Of a stretch of DNA of 64,000 bases, positions 55,198 to 64,000 are shown piece by piece. Each line of letters starts with the position of its first letter. Within the stretch, counting starts at the first letter, position 1. The stretch comes from Formosa sp. L2A11 (GTDB lineage Bacteria > Bacteroidota > Bacteroidia > Flavobacteriales > Flavobacteriaceae), in NCBI RefSeq assembly GCF_009796865.1, contig NZ_CP047028.1, positions 682,001 through 746,000 on the forward strand. Direction: 5' to 3'. A program made the position numbers and the translations under genes. Below the pieces are notes generated by a model that had not been told where the DNA came from, searched no databases, and saw only the letters and a list, made by a program, of their open reading frames with translations.

Positions 55198-55977
55198 ATG
55201 AAATTTACACTTTACGTTTTCCTTTTTTCTTCACTATTTATGCATAGCCAAACAGCTATAGAAGTGACTTTAGCACAAACAAAACCACTTAAAGTCTCTG
55301 CTTTTATAGATACAGATGCTCCAGAAACCACATATTTTATTAATAATAACGAGTTTTCTAAACAAACAGATTCGCAAACATTACACTACACCAATCTGCA
55401 ATTGGGAGCCATAAGTAGCGCAAACACTTTTAATCCTTTACGTTTAAATATATTCTATAAGAATTTTAACACGGTTATGATTTTAGATAATAGATTATCT
55501 GAGATTTATAAAATAGATTTTAACACCATTACACCGTATAGAAGTCCGTCGTATATATCTACAGGTTACGACAATACATTCTGGATTTTTAACGACAATA
55601 CACAACAACTAGAGTTATTCGATTACAAAACAAATACACTAAGAGCCGCTTCGACACCAATAAATTCTGAAGTTTTAGATATGGTTAGTAATTATAATTG
55701 GTGCTGGCTACTTACTAAAGATTTTATTTATCAGTTTAACTATGTCGGGTCTTTAGTTCAGAAAATTAAAAATGAAGGTTTTACAAAACTAGACGAAAGC
55801 AATGAAAACTTAATCCTTAAGAAAGAAAATAGCTTATTCTATTTAAAAAAAGGCACAACTGCCTTTATAAGACTAAACTTACCAGATTTATTAATAAAAC
55901 AGTTTCTGCTTACGAATCAAACCTTGTATATTTACGATCTGAAAAATTTGAATCAATTCCATTTAATAACACCATAA
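55198..55977 (+). CDS. Hypothetical exported protein, possible beta-propeller
   Basis: 259 residues from the ATG at 55198 (MKFTLYVFLFSSLFMHSQ, a signal peptide). I do not recognise a family. The mature part repeats Asn/Asp- and aromatic-rich stretches of about 40 residues (GYDNTFWIFNDNTQQLELFDYK, NWCWLLTKDFIYQFNYVGSLVQKI, NENLILKKENSLFYLKKG), as in six- or seven-bladed beta-propellers. It precedes the deoxynucleoside kinase by three bases, so they are probably co-transcribed. Confidence 0.72.
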   Translation: MKFTLYVFLFSSLFMHSQTAIEVTLAQTKPLKVSAFIDTDAPETTYFINNNEFSKQTDSQTLHYTNLQLGAISSANTFNPLRLNIFYKNFNTVMILDNRLSEIYKIDFNTITPYRSPSYISTGYDNTFWIFNDNTQQLELFDYKTNTLRAASTPINSEVLDMVSNYNWCWLLTKDFIYQFNYVGSLVQKIKNEGFTKLDESNENLILKKENSLFYLKKGTTAFIRLNLPDLLIKQFLLTNQTLYIYDLKNLNQFHLITP

Positions 55978-55980
55978 ACT

Positions 55981-56595
55981 ATGCATGTTGCAATTGCCGG
56001 AAATATTGGCGCAGGAAAAACTACGCTAACCAAATTACTTGCTAAACATTTTAAATGGGAAGCTCAACTTGAAGACGTTGTAGATAATCCGTATTTAGAT
56101 GATTTTTACAACCAAATGGAACGTTGGAGTTTTAATTTACAAGTGTATTTTTTAAACAGCCGTTTCAGACAAGTTCTTCAAATTAGAGAAAGCGGAAAAG
56201 ACATTATTCAAGACCGTACCATATATGAAGATGCCCATATTTTCGCACCAAATTTACATGCCATGGGCTTAATGACAAATCGTGATTTTGAGAACTACCG
56301 TTCTCTTTTCGATTTAATGGAATCTGTAGTGCAAGGTCCAGACTTATTAATTTATTTAAGAAGTTCTATTCCTAATTTAGTAGGACAAATACAAAAACGC
56401 GGTAGAGATTACGAAAACTCTATTAGTATAGATTACTTAAGCCGATTAAATGAACGTTACGAAGCTTGGATTCATGGTTACGACAAAGGAAAACTTCTAA
56501 TTATTGATGTAGATAATTTAGATTTTGTAGATAACCCAGAAGATTTAGGTTACATTATAAATAGAATAGATGCCGAAATTAACGGTTTATTCTAA
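55981..56595 (+). CDS. Deoxynucleoside kinase
   Basis: Phosphorylates a deoxynucleoside (deoxyguanosine or deoxyadenosine type in related genes) with ATP. 204 residues. P-loop GNIGAGKTT at residues 7-15; DRTIYEDAHIF around residue 80 holds the catalytic Asp-Arg region; RGRDYENSIS around 140 is the LID arginine region. The substrate cannot be told from sequence. It is directly after the hypothetical exported protein. Confidence 0.9.
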   Translation: MHVAIAGNIGAGKTTLTKLLAKHFKWEAQLEDVVDNPYLDDFYNQMERWSFNLQVYFLNSRFRQVLQIRESGKDIIQDRTIYEDAHIFAPNLHAMGLMTNRDFENYRSLFDLMESVVQGPDLLIYLRSSIPNLVGQIQKRGRDYENSISIDYLSRLNERYEAWIHGYDKGKLLIIDVDNLDFVDNPEDLGYIINRIDAEINGLF

Positions 56596-56599
56596 GACC

Positions 56600-57598
56600 T
56601 TACTTTATAAAACCACTTAATCTCGCGTGATTAATAGCTTCTTTACTAGATTTTACTAATAACGCGGGAGTTGTTTTATAACTATCAAAAAGTCCTTTTA
56701 CTCGAATCATCTTTTCTTTATGGCCTACACACCGTAAGTAAATAGCTAAAATACGATTTGGGAATAACTCTGCTATTTCAATATAAATATCTGCATCGTG
56801 TTCGCCATTATCTCCAATAAGTATAAAAGATAATTCTGGATACATATTAAGAATATTTATAATCTCCATTTGTTTCTGAGGTTTTTCATGCGCTTTCTTT
56901 TTCTTGAAAATCGTATTCATACTTCGTAACAAAATAGGTCCTTTAGGAAAATTATTAGTCTTTAAAAAGAACTTTAAATATCTGTATAAATTCCACGGAC
57001 TATGACTTACATAAAAAATAGGATTGGCTTCTTTTCCTGAAACACCTTGATGCAACATATTATAAAATTCTGCTGCGCCTTCTAAAGGAATTCTTTTAAA
57101 AGCACCTTTAAAAAAAGTATTTACCAATACGCGCCACTTTAATACAGAAGCAACTCCGGTAAGCATTATTGTATCGTCTATATCGCTAATTACACCAAAT
57201 TTTGCTGTTTTAGACGGAATTAGAATCTGAGCAGGGAAACGATTTTCGTTGGTAATTTTTCGCTTAATATTTACATCGCTATAAGATGCAACAACCTCTA
57301 ACCATCCTTCTTTATTGGTAAGATGGTCTAAGTTTTCTAAATGCTCTTCAGACTTAAAATAGCCACGACTATCTGTTTTTACTTTTACAACAGTATTGTC
57401 TGGCAAACGTAAATTTAATTCTACGTTTTTAACCTCGTCACTTTCAAAACGTTTATAGGTGTTTATTAAAAGCTTAAATAACCCTTTTTGTTCCAAGTCT
57501 ATAGTTTCGTCTTCTAAAGCACGACCACGCAAATAAAAATGTGAACTTGTGCCATAACTCTGAAACGCAATAATTTGTAATGGATCTTTTTTAAACAT
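56600..57598 (-). CDS. App1/DUF2183 phosphatase-like protein
   Basis: A 332-residue protein with the HAD-like phosphatase motif SDIDDTI at residues 138-144 (D139, D141) and the family segment KWRVLVNTFFKGAFKRIPLEGAAEFYNMLHQG. FIDIGDNGEHDADIY-like residues near 265 complete a metal site. Yeast App1 in this family is a phosphatidate phosphatase; here the substrate is not shown. It converges on the deoxynucleoside kinase gene with a 4-base gap. No signal peptide, so probably cytoplasmic. Confidence 0.8.
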   Translation of the reverse strand: MFKKDPLQIIAFQSYGTSSHFYLRGRALEDETIDLEQKGLFKLLINTYKRFESDEVKNVELNLRLPDNTVVKVKTDSRGYFKSEEHLENLDHLTNKEGWLEVVASYSDVNIKRKITNENRFPAQILIPSKTAKFGVISDIDDTIMLTGVASVLKWRVLVNTFFKGAFKRIPLEGAAEFYNMLHQGVSGKEANPIFYVSHSPWNLYRYLKFFLKTNNFPKGPILLRSMNTIFKKKKAHEKPQKQMEIINILNMYPELSFILIGDNGEHDADIYIEIAELFPNRILAIYLRCVGHKEKMIRVKGLFDSYKTTPALLVKSSKEAINHARLSGFIK

Positions 57599-57665
57599 TT
57601 TTAATTTTAGAAAACTTAATGTAAAAATACCTGATTATTCCCAAAAATATAGCCTTTAAGACACT

Positions 57666-57702
57666 AAAAAACCATCTAAATATAAAATTTTAGATGGTTT
57701 TT
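57666..57702 (-). terminator. Terminator after hppA
   Basis: ACCATCTAAA / TTTAGATGGT, 10-bp perfect stem with a seven-base loop and T-run on the minus strand. Confidence 0.85.
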
Positions 57703-57731
57703 ATATGTATTAAGCTAAAAGCGAAATTTAT

Positions 57732-60065
57732 TTATTTGTGAATAAACTGATTTACGTCTGTACCTTCGTAAGTTATAGTTTGAACCACTTTTTTACCATC
57801 TACTATTTTTACAGTAGTAACTTCTGCAATTTTATCTCCATCTTCATTAACTCGAATTTCAACTTCTCCCTGAACTTCTTGAACTAGTTCTGTTGGATTG
57901 CTATTTAAAGTGGCTTCATTACAACTTGTAATATTATCTACATTTAAAGCAATACTTGGAGCAATTACCAATGCCACTACAGACATTAATTTTAATAATA
58001 TATTTAAAGATGGTCCTGAAGTATCTTTAAACGGATCTCCAACAGTATCTCCAACAACAGCAGCTTTATGTGCGTCTGTACCTTTCTTACCTTGTTCTTC
58101 AATGGTTTTCTTAGCATTATCCCAAGCTCCACCTGCGTTAGATTGAAAAATAGCCATTAAAACACCACAAGTTGTTACACCTGCAAGAAGTCCTCCAAGC
58201 ATTTCTGCACCACCAATAAAACCAACAGCAACAGGAACAGCGATAGCTAATAATCCTGGTAAAACCATTTCTCTAATAGAAGCTTTGGTAGATATATCTA
58301 TACATTTTCCGTAATCTGCAACACCATCTGCTTTATCGAAAATAGCACGATCTTCTACTGATGCTTTAGTCATATCAGAATCATATTTACGCATAACAAC
58401 CAATGCTGCTTTTAATTCTGGAATATCTCTAAACTGACGACGCACTTCTTCAATCATAGCCATAGCAGCACGACCAACCGCATTCATAGACAAAGCAGAA
58501 AATACAAATGGCAACATACCTCCTACTAAAAGCCCAGCCATAATATCTGGATGAGACACGTCTATAGCAGTTACATTAGCTGTTTTCATAAAGGCTGCGA
58601 AAAGTGCTAAAGCAGTTAATGCTGCAGAAGCAATTGCAAATCCTTTACCAACTGCTGCTGTTGTATTTCCTACAGCATCTAATTTATCTGTACGATCTCG
58701 TACTTCACTAGGTAATTCTGCCATTTCCGCAATACCACCAGCATTATCACAAATTGGCCCATAAGCATCTACAGCCAACTGGATTCCTGTATTTGCTAAC
58801 ATACCAACTGCTGCAATAGCAATACCGTATAATCCTGCGTAATAATGAGACACCATAATTGCTGCTGCAATTAACAAAATAGGAATCATTGTAGACATCA
58901 TTCCAACACCTAATCCTGCAATAATATTTGTAGCCGCACCTGTATCTGATTGTTTTACAATAGACATTACTGGTTTTTTACCTGTAGCCGTATAATATTC
59001 AGTGATTTTACCAACACCTAAACCAGCGATTAAACCAGCAACAGTTGCCATAAAAACACCCCATGAACCAAAAGGTAAACCTTCTACCGTTTCTGGAATT
59101 AACGTTTTAATTATAAAATAAGAAGCAAAAACCATTAATCCAGCAGACCCAAATTCGCCTATATTTAATGCAGTTTGAGGGTTTCCTCCATCTTTTACTT
59201 TAACAAAAAATGTTCCTAATATAGACATTACAATCCCAACAGCTCCAAGAACTAAAGGTAAGTACACCGCTCCCAAACCATCGTATTCTGGTGTAAGGAT
59301 AAAAGCACCTAACACCATTGTACCAATAATAGAACCTACATAGGATTCGAATAAATCGGCTCCCATACCAGCAACATCACCAACATTATCTCCAACATTA
59401 TCTGCAATAGTTGCAGGATTTAATGGGTGATCTTCAGGAATACCTGCTTCTACCTTTCCTACTAAATCTGCACCAACATCTGCCGCTTTGGTATAAATAC
59501 CTCCACCAACACGAGCAAATAAAGCAATAGACGATGCTCCTAAAGAAAATCCAGAAAGCACATTTAACACCATTGCTAAGTTTTCTGCACCTGGCCAAAT
59601 ATTTTGGTATATCATGAATAAACTACTTAATCCTAGAATTCCTAAACCAACAACACCTAATCCCATTACAGCACCTCCAGCAAAAGCAACTTCTAATGCT
59701 CTCCCTAAAGATGTTCTTGCTGCTTGAGTGGTTCTTACATTAGCTTTTGTAGCAACCTTCATCCCGATAAAACCTGCTAATGCAGAACAAATGGCTCCAA
59801 CAATAAAAGAAATAGCTACAATTCCGCTAGAACCTACTTCAGAAACACCTTTAAAATATAATAAGGTAGCAATAGCTGCTACAAAAATAGCTAACACTTT
59901 GTATTCGGCTTTTAAGAAAGCCATAGCACCAGTAGCTATATTTTTGGCGATACGCGACATTTTTTCGTCACCTACGTCTTGTTTAGAAACCCATCCGCTC
60001 TTTAGAAAAACGAAGATTAGAGCTAGAACTCCGAAAAGGGGCAGAAATTTTATTAAATATTCCAT
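57732..60065 (-). CDS. hppA: Membrane ion-pumping pyrophosphatase
   Basis: Pumps H+ or Na+ with PPi hydrolysis. Start at 60065 ([21 protein letters not shown]); the frame is open further upstream. 777 residues with about 16 membrane helices; PPi site [47 protein letters not shown] around residue 205; [17 protein letters not shown] around 440; [16 protein letters not shown] around 480 with Ala where K+-independent enzymes have Lys, so it is K+-dependent. The last 65 residues are an acidic tail ([17 protein letters not shown]). Upstream neighbour on the same strand is soluble pyrophosphatase. Ion specificity is open. Confidence 0.94.
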   Translation of the reverse strand: MEYLIKFLPLFGVLALIFVFLKSGWVSKQDVGDEKMSRIAKNIATGAMAFLKAEYKVLAIFVAAIATLLYFKGVSEVGSSGIVAISFIVGAICSALAGFIGMKVATKANVRTTQAARTSLGRALEVAFAGGAVMGLGVVGLGILGLSSLFMIYQNIWPGAENLAMVLNVLSGFSLGASSIALFARVGGGIYTKAADVGADLVGKVEAGIPEDHPLNPATIADNVGDNVGDVAGMGADLFESYVGSIIGTMVLGAFILTPEYDGLGAVYLPLVLGAVGIVMSILGTFFVKVKDGGNPQTALNIGEFGSAGLMVFASYFIIKTLIPETVEGLPFGSWGVFMATVAGLIAGLGVGKITEYYTATGKKPVMSIVKQSDTGAATNIIAGLGVGMMSTMIPILLIAAAIMVSHYYAGLYGIAIAAVGMLANTGIQLAVDAYGPICDNAGGIAEMAELPSEVRDRTDKLDAVGNTTAAVGKGFAIASAALTALALFAAFMKTANVTAIDVSHPDIMAGLLVGGMLPFVFSALSMNAVGRAAMAMIEEVRRQFRDIPELKAALVVMRKYDSDMTKASVEDRAIFDKADGVADYGKCIDISTKASIREMVLPGLLAIAVPVAVGFIGGAEMLGGLLAGVTTCGVLMAIFQSNAGGAWDNAKKTIEEQGKKGTDAHKAAVVGDTVGDPFKDTSGPSLNILLKLMSVVALVIAPSIALNVDNITSCNEATLNSNPTELVQEVQGEVEIRVNEDGDKIAEVTTVKIVDGKKVVQTITYEGTDVNQFIHK

Positions 60066-60130
60066 ATTACAGTTATAATTTATAAAAGTTAGTAATTTGT
60101 TTAGTCTAAAATTACCAAAATATGGAATAC

Positions 60131-60170
60131 AAAAAAACCACATTTGTCATGTTTCAAATGTGGTTTTTTT
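60131..60170 (-). terminator. Terminator between ppa and hppA
   Basis: AACCACATTTG / CAAATGTGGTT, 11-bp perfect stem with an eight-base loop, flanked by A- and T-runs. Confidence 0.9.
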
Positions 60171-60188
60171 ATCTTTTTTAAAGAAAAA

Positions 60189-60716
60189 TTAGATTTTAAA
60201 ATCTCCTTTTGCCTTGTGCTCACTATTATTGTATCTATCGACACATTCGTGGTAAACTTTCACTGCTGCTTCTGCATCACTCCATCCTCCTGTATCTACT
60301 TTCTTTTTCTCTAAATCTTTGTAAACTTGGAAAAAGTGTTCGATTTCTTTTAAACGGTGTGGATTTAAATCTGCAATATCTGCTTTGTTATTCCAAATTG
60401 GATCTGAAACTGGTACACAAATAATTTTTTCATCTGGCCCTTTTTCATCTGTCATGTGAAAGACTCCAATTGGTCTAACTTCCATAACCGTCATAGGATA
60501 TGTTGGCTGGTGTCCTAATACAAGAACATCTAAAGGATCTTTATCCAAAGCTAAAGTTTCAGGAATAAAACCATAATCTCCAGGATACATCATTGAAGAA
60601 AATAACATTCTGTCGAATCTGATTTTATGTAATTTAAAATCGTATTCGTATTTATTTCTACTCCCTTTAGGGATTTCTATTAAAACATCAAAAGTTTCTT
60701 GTTTTTTGTGACTCAT
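60189..60716 (-). CDS. ppa: Soluble inorganic pyrophosphatase, family I
   Basis: Hydrolyses PPi in the cytoplasm. 175 residues from the ATG at 60716 (MSHKKQETFDVLIEIPKGSRNKYEYD), the expected N-terminus; the open frame upstream (51 bases) is leader. The signature DKDPLDVLVL around residue 70 has the metal-binding aspartates; MYPGDYGFIPETLA is also conserved. It is directly upstream of hppA on the same strand, but a strong terminator separates them. Confidence 0.95.
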   Translation of the reverse strand: MSHKKQETFDVLIEIPKGSRNKYEYDFKLHKIRFDRMLFSSMMYPGDYGFIPETLALDKDPLDVLVLGHQPTYPMTVMEVRPIGVFHMTDEKGPDEKIICVPVSDPIWNNKADIADLNPHRLKEIEHFFQVYKDLEKKKVDTGGWSDAEAAVKVYHECVDRYNNSEHKAKGDFKI

Positions 60717-60736
60717 GTTTACTGTGTTTATAATGG

Positions 60737-60767
60737 TAAATGTACTGAACCCTATAATTATAGGCAA
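60737..60767 (-). promoter_or_regulatory. Probable ppa promoter with a 14-bp palindrome in the spacer
   Basis: TTG (60765-60767), 20 bases, TACATTTA (60737-60744), one mismatch from TAnnTTTG. The perfect palindrome CCTATAATTATAGG (60751-60764) lies between the boxes, a possible operator. Confidence 0.5.
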
Positions 60768-60844
60768 CCTAAAAACGAATTGATTTCTTATAATAAGAAT
60801 TATAACGTTGTAAATTGATAATAATTAAATATATGACTAAAAAA

Positions 60845-63337
60845 TTAGAAATAAAAGCCAAAACTACCGGTTACACCAAAATTACGCGCATTAGGGTTTT
60901 CTAAATAATTTCCTCTAAAGTTAAAGTCTATTCTAAATACTTTAAAAATATTTCCAATACCAAAACTATATTCGTAATACAACTTATCGGTAGGCGCGCT
61001 ATAAGTTACGTTTGAAGCATTTAAAGCTATGTTTTCATCTGAAATTTCTCCCCAAACTCCTCTTACCCCTACAATTTCTCTTAGGTTTAATTTACGAAGT
61101 AGCGGAATTCGCGAAAATAAACGTCCGTTAAAGTTGTGTTCTAAATGTGCAGACACATACGTATCTGTAATAAACTCATAATAATCTAATTGCGAGAATG
61201 TATTATATATAGAGAAGTATGCTTGGTTACCAGGCACAACACTTAAGAGCCCCAAAGGCACTTCTCCAAATGTTTTTCCTGCTTCAATAGTGGTTAACAA
61301 CCTACCAAAACCACCTAATTGCCAAGGTTGCGTGTATGAGAACTGAACCTTAGTGTAATCAAAATCACTTTTAAACACATTCTTTTCTCCATGACTAACC
61401 TGTGCAAATAAAGTCGCAAAATTATCATTAGCACGAGAACGCTCTACACCATAACCCGTCATACGTCTGCCAGGGAAATAGGTTACAGAAAGTGCGGTTT
61501 CAAATTGTTTTAATTCTGAAGCAACTTCTGAAAACGTATCGTCTGTATAATAATCTAAATTAAAAGCTTCTGAGGCAGAACCTAAAGTTCTAAAATCGGC
61601 ACCTAATCTAAAGACTACATTCTGTATTGGTTCCATTTCAAAAGCCAAACTTGTAAGCTCTATATTGGTTAACTTATCGTTAGTTCCTTTTGCGAATAAT
61701 GATGATGATGCTAAGCTACGCCCTAAAACATCTGTAGATGTGGTTAAACTCGCCCCGATTTGCTCTATATCTTTACGGTGTCCTCCAGAAATTATAAAAC
61801 GGTTTTCTTTATCGATTAACCATTTTCCTGAAATACCATATTTAATTTTCTTATCTCTAAAACCATAAGCTCCAAAACCTTCTACACGCCAAGGATCGTT
61901 CGGACCAAAATATGTACGTCCGCCACCTCGAATACGTAAACCTTCTACCTCGTTATACCCAAAACTAGAGAATATAGGACCATAATCCATATTTAATTCA
62001 TCTAACTCCACATATCCAGAAGCCAAAATGGTTCCTGCATTATACAAGCGTTTAAATTTCTTAACGGTTTGCAGTGTGTCTAACATTTTATAAACACCTT
62101 TTTCGTCCTTACTTAAGGTTTCTAATCTGTTAGTATCCCAGAATTCATCATCACGGTTATAAGTATCTTCGTTGTATTCAAAAACTTGCTCGTTATAAAA
62201 ATTATCTGCTTTAGGTTTATCGAATACGTAATTATCGTAAAGTGTAGTTCGTTTTCCATAAACGCCTCTAGCCTTCTCTTTTTTGTTAAAGGCAAAATCT
62301 GACATAAAATAGTCCCGTTTTATAAGAAAAATAGAATCGTTTAGCACATCAAACTCTTGTTCTATATAAATTTCTTTTACCCAATTTATATTTGCACTTT
62401 TAGACGCTTGCATATTAATTTTCTTGATAGCGTACGTAGAGTCATTCACCCAAAAATCGCCTTTAAATGTCAATTCGTTTTTACGACGCGGATAATAAAT
62501 AATATTATAACACCATTTATTGTCTATAAACGAACTGTCTGCCAAAACATAATTATAGGTATTAATTCCTGTTTTAGACAAGGGACTCACAAAACTTTTA
62601 TCGAAAAACTTAAGATAATTATCGTATACATCGTATTGAGAGTACAAATCTTTTATAAAATCTAAAATGAATTGATTATTACTAAAGCCAGACATTTTAT
62701 TTCCGCTTAAAACCTCTCTCTCATTACTAGTTTCATTATTACCATATACTTTGCTCGCAGATTCATTTATAAAAATTGGCAAATATGTTTTTCCTGTAAC
62801 ATTAGAAGTATCTACAGATTCAAAAATAAATTCCATGCCTTTAAAAATTTTACTTTTAACTAAAGCACTATCTATGGTATTTAAATCGAATTCTACTTTT
62901 TCGTATTTATCATATTCATACTGATCGAATTTACGAAGACCATTTCTTCGTTTATGTTCCCATATTTTTCTTAAAATATCAATCGCAGGATTATTCTTTT
63001 TAGGTTGCTTACCTGCAACAATAACCACTTGGTCTAATTGAGCAGCTTCTTCCTCTAAAACAACTTTTAAGTTATAATTTATATTTTTTGTTAAGGGTAT
63101 ATCTTGAGTATGATACCCCATAAATGAAACGATAATTGCATCCCAATTGGAATCTGATTCCATATAGAATTTACCCTCTTCATTTGTAATAGTACCTTGA
63201 GAAGATCCTTTAAAAACAACGTTAGCATAAGCTACAGATTCGTTGTTTTCATCATAGACGTAACCACTAACTTTTGTTTGAGCTATTAAGGATAGGAATC
63301 CGAAGAAAAATAATACTAGGCTAAGTCTTAAATTCAT
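60845..63337 (-). CDS. DUF5686 outer-membrane protein with carboxypeptidase-like domain
   Basis: An 830-residue protein with signal peptide MNLRLSLVLFFFGFLSLIAQ, then a carboxypeptidase-regulatory-like domain (VSGYVYDENNESVAYANVVFKGSSQGTIT...), residues about 20-105. The middle and C-terminal parts are rich in alternating residues and end with GSFGFYF, a C-terminal Phe as in outer-membrane barrels. The pattern matches the DUF5686 family of Bacteroidota. Function unknown. A terminator lies just upstream. Confidence 0.82.
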   Translation of the reverse strand: MNLRLSLVLFFFGFLSLIAQTKVSGYVYDENNESVAYANVVFKGSSQGTITNEEGKFYMESDSNWDAIIVSFMGYHTQDIPLTKNINYNLKVVLEEEAAQLDQVVIVAGKQPKKNNPAIDILRKIWEHKRRNGLRKFDQYEYDKYEKVEFDLNTIDSALVKSKIFKGMEFIFESVDTSNVTGKTYLPIFINESASKVYGNNETSNEREVLSGNKMSGFSNNQFILDFIKDLYSQYDVYDNYLKFFDKSFVSPLSKTGINTYNYVLADSSFIDNKWCYNIIYYPRRKNELTFKGDFWVNDSTYAIKKINMQASKSANINWVKEIYIEQEFDVLNDSIFLIKRDYFMSDFAFNKKEKARGVYGKRTTLYDNYVFDKPKADNFYNEQVFEYNEDTYNRDDEFWDTNRLETLSKDEKGVYKMLDTLQTVKKFKRLYNAGTILASGYVELDELNMDYGPIFSSFGYNEVEGLRIRGGGRTYFGPNDPWRVEGFGAYGFRDKKIKYGISGKWLIDKENRFIISGGHRKDIEQIGASLTTSTDVLGRSLASSSLFAKGTNDKLTNIELTSLAFEMEPIQNVVFRLGADFRTLGSASEAFNLDYYTDDTFSEVASELKQFETALSVTYFPGRRMTGYGVERSRANDNFATLFAQVSHGEKNVFKSDFDYTKVQFSYTQPWQLGGFGRLLTTIEAGKTFGEVPLGLLSVVPGNQAYFSIYNTFSQLDYYEFITDTYVSAHLEHNFNGRLFSRIPLLRKLNLREIVGVRGVWGEISDENIALNASNVTYSAPTDKLYYEYSFGIGNIFKVFRIDFNFRGNYLENPNARNFGVTGSFGFYF

Positions 63338-63341
63338 AATG

Positions 63342-63384
63342 AAAAAAAAACTTCATCAGCAATAAATCATGTTGATGAAGTTTT
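63342..63384 (-). terminator. Terminator after pdhB
   Basis: CTTCATCA / TGATGAAG, 8-bp stem (extended by A-T pairs) with a 14-base loop and a run of T on the minus strand; it lies just past the pdhB stop. Confidence 0.75.
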
Positions 63385-63404
63385 AAATATGTGATAAATG
63401 CAGT

Positions 63405-64000
63405 TTACTTGTACATTACCTTTTTAATGGCTTTAACAACATCGTCGCTATTAGGTAACCATTCTGCCAATAATACTGGAGAATAAGGAGCAGGAGTATC
63501 TGCTGTATTAATTTTTACAATTGGTGCGTCTAAATAATCGAAAGCTTGAGATTGTACTTGGTACGTAATCTCTGTAGATACGTTTCCAAATGGCCATGCT
63601 TCTTCTAAGATTACCAATCTATTTGTTTTCTTAACTGATTTTAAAACAGCGTCTATATCTAATGGACAAACTGTACGTAAATCGATAATTTCACAAGAGA
63701 TACCTTCTTTAGCAACCTCATCGGCAGCTTTGTAAGCTTCTTTAATAATTTTACCAAAAGATACAATTGTAACATCTGTACCTTCACGTTTAATATCGGC
63801 AACACCAATAGGAAGAACGTATTCTCCATCTGGCACTTCACCTTTATCACCGTACATTTGCTCACTTTCCATAAAAATTACTGGATCGTTATCGCGAATA
63901 GCTGCTTTTAAAAGTCCTTTAGCGTCATAAACATTAGAAGGAACAACAACTTTTAAACCAGGAGTATTTGCAAACCAGCTTTCGAAAGCTTGAGAGTGTG
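63405..64000 (-). CDS. pdhB: Pyruvate dehydrogenase E1 beta subunit (5' end cut by window)
   Basis: The C-terminal 198 codons of the E1 beta subunit of a 2-oxoacid dehydrogenase, running off the right edge. The visible part contains QAFESWFANTPGLKVVVPSNV, DNDPVIFMESEQMYG, the E1-beta segments IVSFGKIIKEAYKAADEV and IDLRTVCPLDIDAV, and the C-terminal LAEWLPNSDDVVKAIKKV. Pyruvate as substrate is inferred because this wording is typical of PdhB; branched-chain E1 beta is the alternative. Confidence 0.93.
   Translation of the reverse strand, partial: HSQAFESWFANTPGLKVVVPSNVYDAKGLLKAAIRDNDPVIFMESEQMYGDKGEVPDGEYVLPIGVADIKREGTDVTIVSFGKIIKEAYKAADEVAKEGISCEIIDLRTVCPLDIDAVLKSVKKTNRLVILEEAWPFGNVSTEITYQVQSQAFDYLDAPIVKINTADTPAPYSPVLLAEWLPNSDDVVKAIKKVMYK

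Overview
The window is an AT-rich chromosomal segment from a member of the Bacteroidota, most likely a marine Flavobacteriaceae. Supporting evidence: promoters of the TTG/TAnnTTTG type, a GLPGLI-family protein beside an outer-membrane beta-barrel receptor, a DUF5686-type outer-membrane protein, an arginine pathway with an N-acylornithine carbamoyltransferase, and a HEPN-tailed sulfite reductase. The genus cannot be fixed from the sequence alone. No prophage, insertion sequence, CRISPR array or defence island is visible.

Layout. 1-7.4 kb (minus): the start of metH behind a SAM-I riboswitch, then the sulfur-assimilation operon cysH, sulfite reductase, uroporphyrinogen methyltransferase, flavin reductase, cysE, cysM. 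7.4-14.1 kb (minus): a methionine operon behind a second SAM-I riboswitch, comprising metY, a MetX-aspartokinase-homoserine dehydrogenase fusion, a metZ-like gene and an Rrf2-type regulator. 14.1-15.7 kb: an unrecognised 516-residue protein. 15.8-20.2 kb (plus): leuA-leuC-leuD-leuB. 20.3-29.6 kb (minus): the arginine operon (GNAT, argG, argC, proC, argD, argF', argB, argE', argH) behind a leader peptide with four consecutive Arg codons. 29.6-38.5 kb (minus): ilvD-ilvB-ilvN-ilvC-ilvA and gapN, behind a leader peptide rich in Ile, Val and Leu and a classical terminator/antiterminator. 38.6-44.6 kb (minus): gltB-gltD. 45.0-49.1 kb (plus): porin, amt, PII, amt. 49.2-50.6 kb: metK behind a SAM-II riboswitch. 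50.7-64 kb: a lipoprotein, tRNA-Tyr, an outer-membrane receptor with a GLPGLI protein, a deoxynucleoside kinase, an App1-like protein, membrane and soluble pyrophosphatases, a DUF5686 protein, and the end of pdhB.

The window is mostly a concentrated amino-acid biosynthesis and nitrogen/sulfur assimilation region. Sulfide from the cys operon feeds cysM and the homoserine sulfhydrylases; SAM made by MetK is read by three riboswitches of two classes; glutamate from GltBD, supplied with ammonium by the Amt/PII genes, feeds arginine and branched-chain synthesis. The most interesting content is regulatory: two leader-peptide attenuators (arg and ilv), SAM-I and SAM-II riboswitches in one region, an Rrf2 gene at the end of the SAM-controlled operon next to a palindrome in the cysH promoter region, and a recurring promoter layout. 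Unusual proteins are the three-enzyme methionine/threonine fusion and the sulfite reductase with a HEPN-like tail. I did not find a clearly undescribed multi-gene system; the leader peptides and the fusion proteins are the best candidates for new detail.
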